DNA from: Paracoccaceae bacterium
GTDB lineage: Bacteria; Pseudomonadota; Alphaproteobacteria; Rhodobacterales; Rhodobacteraceae
Assembly (NCBI GenBank): GCA_020630695.1
Contig: JAHDIS010000031.1
Span: 1-45,275 of the forward strand
DNA length: 45,275 nt
Direction of reading: 5' to 3'
In this document: positions 42,089 through 45,275 of the stretch, in pieces
Layout of the letters: the number at the start of each line of letters is the position of its first letter
Position numbering within the stretch: position 1 is the first letter of the stretch
The notes under the pieces: model-generated
What the model saw: only the letters and a program-made list of their open reading frames with translations
Database searches by the model: none
Told to the model about the DNA's origin: nothing
Program-made: the position numbers and the translations under genes

Positions 42089-43051
42089 ATGACCCACTAC
42101 CTCGACTTCGAAAAACCCCTCGCTGAGATTGAAGGCAAAGCCGAAGAGTTACGCGCCATGGCGCGTGAAAACGAGGACATGGACATTGAAGATGAAGCCA
42201 AGGCGCTGGACGTTAAAGCAGATGCTTTGCTCAAGGACCTCTACGCCAAGCTAACGCCATGGCGAAAGTGTCAGGTTGCGCGACATCCCGACCGTCCCCA
42301 TTGCCGTGACTACATCGACGCGTTGTTTACCGAATACATGCCTTTGGCCGGTGACCGGGCTTTTGGCGATGATCACGCTGTCATGGGCGGTTTGGCCCGG
42401 CTGGGCGATCGCCCTGTGGTCGTGATTGGACATGAAAAAGGCAACGACACCCAAAGCCGGATCGAACGCAACTTTGGCATGGCGCGCCCCGAAGGCTACC
42501 GCAAGGCGATCCGCCTCATGGAGATGGCCGACAAATTTGGCCTGCCGGTTGTGACACTGGTCGACACCCCCGGCGCCTATCCAGGCAAAGGCGCAGAAGA
42601 GCGGGGCCAATCCGAAGCGATTGCCCGCAGCACAGAAAAGTGCCTGCAGGTCGGTGTGCCACTGATTACGGTTATCATCGGCGAGGGTGGCTCAGGTGGG
42701 GCGGTTGCCTTTGCAACAGCCAATCGCGTCGCGATGCTCGAACATTCGGTGTATTCGGTCATCAGCCCCGAAGGTTGCGCATCGATTTTGTGGAAAGACT
42801 CGGACAAAATGCGCGAAGCCGCCGAGGCTCTGAGGCTTACGGCGCAGGACCTGCACAGACTGGGCGTTGCAGACCGGGTGATCCCCGAACCGCTCGGCGG
42901 TGCGCACCGCGACCGGCAGACTGCCATCGCCGCCGTCGGCGCCAGCATCGCAGCCATGCTGGCTGATCTCGAGAACATGGACGGCAAAGACCTCGTCGAT
43001 GCCCGGCGCAAAAAATTCCTGAGCCTCGGCTCCAAAGGGTTGGCGGCTTAA
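42089..43051 (+). CDS. accA: Acetyl-CoA carboxylase carboxyltransferase subunit alpha
   Basis: Alpha subunit of the carboxyltransferase that makes malonyl-CoA, the first step of fatty-acid synthesis; it pairs with AccD, encoded elsewhere. The 320 residues are the usual length. The start [21 protein letters not shown] is typical; a longer reading to 42026 is not. Family motifs: [13 protein letters not shown]-like text ([19 protein letters not shown]), [12 protein letters not shown], and [32 protein letters not shown], quoted in parts. The TATAGC-type box near 42059 in the 90-base upstream gap may be its promoter. Confidence 0.96.
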   Translation: MTHYLDFEKPLAEIEGKAEELRAMARENEDMDIEDEAKALDVKADALLKDLYAKLTPWRKCQVARHPDRPHCRDYIDALFTEYMPLAGDRAFGDDHAVMGGLARLGDRPVVVIGHEKGNDTQSRIERNFGMARPEGYRKAIRLMEMADKFGLPVVTLVDTPGAYPGKGAEERGQSEAIARSTEKCLQVGVPLITVIIGEGGSGGAVAFATANRVAMLEHSVYSVISPEGCASILWKDSDKMREAAEALRLTAQDLHRLGVADRVIPEPLGGAHRDRQTAIAAVGASIAAMLADLENMDGKDLVDARRKKFLSLGSKGLAA

Positions 43052-43091
43052 AGAAATCAGCTATAGCGCGGAACACACTTTACAGGTGTGT
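43040..43091 (+). promoter_or_regulatory. Predicted promoter with start-site inverted repeat for the 691-residue gene
   Basis: TTGGCG (43040-43045) and TATAGC (43062-43067), 16 bases apart, fit a sigma-70-type promoter overlapping the accA end. Transcription would start near 43074. There ACACAC (43073-43078), seven bases, GTGTGT (43086-43091) is a perfect 6-bp repeat, placed where a repressor would block. No accA terminator is seen. Confidence 0.4.
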
Positions 43092-43098
43092 CAAAAAC

Positions 43099-45174
43099 AT
43101 GTTTCAACTTAAGCGTTTATTCGCGAGTTGTGGCATGACTGAAAATAATTCTGATTTAAATATTACTTTGGCCGAGCTTCGGCGGCTTCAAACAAGATTG
43201 TCCTCATTGGAAGGCCGCAAATTTCGAGGTGAAGGACGCCTTCAAAGTGCTTGGACATCGATCTCGACCATCTTTGTTTTGGTATTGCTGGGACTCGCAG
43301 CAGTAATTGGGCTGGTTGCTTCTCAGCCCGGAGGAATTGCGCTGATCAACGAGTTTCTGACCGGACAAGTACCACCATCTGGTTCGGGTTCGGCAGGATC
43401 AGATACGCCGCCCCTCCCGCCAACTGACAGAAACTCATTCCCCCAATTCATGACTTTGTTCCTTGCGGTATCGGCAGGTGGTATAGCGTATCTGGCCTCC
43501 GCAATGGGTATGAAGCGGCTAGAAACTTATGATGGTCAGTTTCAAGAGTTTCGAAGGGAAACACGCGAAACTTCCAACGGAATAGAAGATCGATTTCAAC
43601 AAGTTGAATCAAAACTTCGCGACGACATCGACACTCTTGTCAAAGAAAGTTTGAAAACGCTGCAGGCAGATTCAGAAAAAACCATCCAAGAAAGCGCCAT
43701 CGTTATCCGGAACGATATCGAACAAATCCAGCTTGACGTCGTCAACCAGCGTGAATTTCTCGACAACAAGTTTGGAGCCATTGTCGACAACGCCAATGCT
43801 AAGAGAATCTTGACGGACAAGCCAAGTACGGGTGAGCTACACGGCACAGTTACTCGTCTGTTTCTGCAAAGCAAAAGTTCCGACGCAAGATCTTTGGTCA
43901 ATGCAGCGCTGGAGTTCCGCGATCCCGAGACGCACAAGCTCCTCACCACAGGCGATCCAGACGATTGGTTCAACCTTTGCTCGCAATTGGGTCAAAATGA
44001 CGAATTCACATTAGGACTGAAAGTAGCCTTAGCCGGTCTTGTTCAGCAGCGGTCTTTAGATGTTTCTTGCATAGATGATCTGCGAATTGACAAAACTGCA
44101 ATGCTTGTCAACGGCCCCAATTTCAAAACCATGTTGCGACAAGAGAAGATCCCGAATGTTGATCTCTTTGCCCATGCCCTGAACTACGCCGAAAAACTCG
44201 GGGAAACCGAACTAGTTCAATCCCTCGAAGAAATTGGCCGACTTATTCCAGTTGGGTATCGCAACTGGCGATACTATCAGTTCATGTGCGATCACTACAA
44301 TAAGAGCAATCAGCGTGATCGTTTCTTTGAACTTCTGCAAGAACTGCGCGATCGCATGCCGCATGAAGAACGCGGTTACTCTCTTGAGTTGGAATGGTAC
44401 GAAGCACGCAGTGATACTGAAAGCCTCGAACGGATTGGTCGCCATTGGCTCGAAGATCCAAACCGACGCGGAAACGCTGTTCCATTGCGCCTAGCGCGCA
44501 TATCGCTTGACAAAGGCGACTATGAAAAAGCGCTCGAATATACCGGACGTGCTCTGGAAGGCAGTGCAGAGGCGCAACCCACAGCATCCATTGGTGCAAT
44601 CTTGTTCTACAGAGCCAACGCCTATGATGCGCAGTTGATGAAACATGCACAAAACAAAAAACCGGATTGCGGTAAACTGTGCCGTCTTTTCGAGAACGCC
44701 GAACGGCTTTACCAGTCAGAGCAGATTTCCGACACTTCAACTATCATGGCCCGCACAGCAAAACGTCGGATCGAAGCAATGCGCCTGATGTTGTTGGAAG
44801 CTGGCTGCGAACCACTGGATCCCCCAAACAAGCCAAATTCAGGTGACAATCCGCCAAACCACCCTGAACCTAATGCCCCTGAACCAGGGGATGGTGGGCC
44901 AACAGTCGACAGTGTGCTGGCCGAGGAAATCCGCGAAGCGCTTGAAAGGGCACCTGAGCTTTTGAACATGGCCCTGAACGCGGCCGGCAAAGGAGACCTT
45001 GAGGCATTCGGACTTGCGAAGGAGACACTTTCCGCACTACCAATTCCGCCCGCCTTGAGAGAGAAGCTTGCTGAAATGTTGACTGAGGTGTCTACCGACG
45101 ATGACCACCCAGACGCTGTCCGCGATGCGGCTATCGAGCTGCGAGATGTACTGACAGACGACGACGCAACGTGA
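43099..45174 (+). CDS. Two-span, coiled-coil, helical-repeat protein of unknown function
   Basis: A 691-residue protein I do not recognise. Two hydrophobic spans lie near 56-75 and 116-137, separated by a Pro/Ser/Gly-rich, probably periplasmic loop (VPPSGSGSAGSD). Residues 140-235 are charged and heptad-like, a coiled coil of about 100 residues (FRRETRETSNGIEDRFQQVE, then SLKTLQADSEKTIQES). Residues 250-565 look like alpha-helical TPR-type repeats, with RLARISLDKGDYEKALEYTG the clearest unit. A Pro/Asn-rich linker (570-601) leads to an acidic helical C-terminus (DVLTDDDAT). The start may be Met1 or Met13 (43135); neither has a strong ribosome site. Base use is visibly more A/T-rich than its neighbours, suggesting transfer. 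No catalytic motif is evident; scaffolding or sensing at the inner membrane is possible. Confidence 0.8.
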   Translation: MFQLKRLFASCGMTENNSDLNITLAELRRLQTRLSSLEGRKFRGEGRLQSAWTSISTIFVLVLLGLAAVIGLVASQPGGIALINEFLTGQVPPSGSGSAGSDTPPLPPTDRNSFPQFMTLFLAVSAGGIAYLASAMGMKRLETYDGQFQEFRRETRETSNGIEDRFQQVESKLRDDIDTLVKESLKTLQADSEKTIQESAIVIRNDIEQIQLDVVNQREFLDNKFGAIVDNANAKRILTDKPSTGELHGTVTRLFLQSKSSDARSLVNAALEFRDPETHKLLTTGDPDDWFNLCSQLGQNDEFTLGLKVALAGLVQQRSLDVSCIDDLRIDKTAMLVNGPNFKTMLRQEKIPNVDLFAHALNYAEKLGETELVQSLEEIGRLIPVGYRNWRYYQFMCDHYNKSNQRDRFFELLQELRDRMPHEERGYSLELEWYEARSDTESLERIGRHWLEDPNRRGNAVPLRLARISLDKGDYEKALEYTGRALEGSAEAQPTASIGAILFYRANAYDAQLMKHAQNKKPDCGKLCRLFENAERLYQSEQISDTSTIMARTAKRRIEAMRLMLLEAGCEPLDPPNKPNSGDNPPNHPEPNAPEPGDGGPTVDSVLAEEIREALERAPELLNMALNAAGKGDLEAFGLAKETLSALPIPPALREKLAEMLTEVSTDDDHPDAVRDAAIELRDVLTDDDAT

Positions 45175-45275
45175 TGCGCATAGAGACCGAGGCAGGCATT
45201 GTGAGTAAGTCCAGTTGTTACAATTCTCTTACGACCTCGTGACCTCGTGTCAGTGAATTGTGGCGTGACGTTTGC

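Noticed and set aside
45233-45248. Tandem GACCTCGT repeat at the window end
   Set aside because: Two exact 8-base units only. Too short to call a repeat array or attachment site without the sequence beyond the window.

Overview
This window reads as chromosome of an alphaproteobacterium of the order Rhodobacterales, most likely the Roseobacter group. The grounds are moderately high G+C, R. capsulatus-type XdhA/XdhB/XdhC, a malyl-CoA lyase closely resembling Rhodobacter Mcl1 as I remember it, an alphaproteobacterial-type HisRS next to hisZ and short-form hisG, and the tolQRAB-pal-cpoB-tilS-ftsH order. This is inferred from protein families, not from a database search. I found no tRNA, rRNA, CRISPR array, insertion sequence or prophage, and no gene-free stretch exceeds 300 bases.

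Layout. (1) 19-9670, all minus strand: a purine uptake and oxidation operon, xdhA-xdhB-xdhC followed by a BMP/PnrA-type ABC importer (ATPase, permease, a tiny unknown membrane protein, second permease, binding protein). Many genes overlap, so translation is probably coupled. (2) 9856-10929: an ArsR regulator/SRPBCC pair under a very long inverted repeat, and a possibly damaged small ORF. (3) 11063-19918: dnaE, an unknown lipoprotein, slyX, the overlapping hisS-hisZ-hisG group and a MOSC protein. (4) 20062-28787, minus strand: the cell-envelope cluster tolQ-tolR-tolA-tolB-pal-cpoB, then tilS and ftsH, ending at a clear terminator. (5) 29058-31402: an M24-fold protein that has lost its metal ligands plus a nitrilase-family hydrolase, lying in opposite orientation between tolQ and its usual partner ybgC. 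(6) 31491-34441: a small HNH protein, a mechanosensitive channel and a PP_4765/YhiN-type flavoprotein. (7) 34426-39547, minus strand: dgcN-dgcA-dat plus a large membrane-anchored BON/OmpA-like protein. The first three look like a route feeding D-amino acids, through D-glutamate and its N-acetyl derivative, to L-glutamate. (8) 39816-43051: mcl1, a divergent lrp/lysE pair with nested operator-like palindromes, and accA. (9) 43099-45174: a visibly more A/T-rich gene for a 691-residue two-span coiled-coil protein I do not recognise.

Most of the window is core metabolism and envelope biology. The parts most likely to hold undescribed biology are the 101-residue protein inside the purine importer, the M24-like/nitrilase pair, the BON/OmpA-like protein co-directional with D-amino-acid genes, the 691-residue end gene, and several perfect inverted repeats, including a 26-base element that occurs twice.
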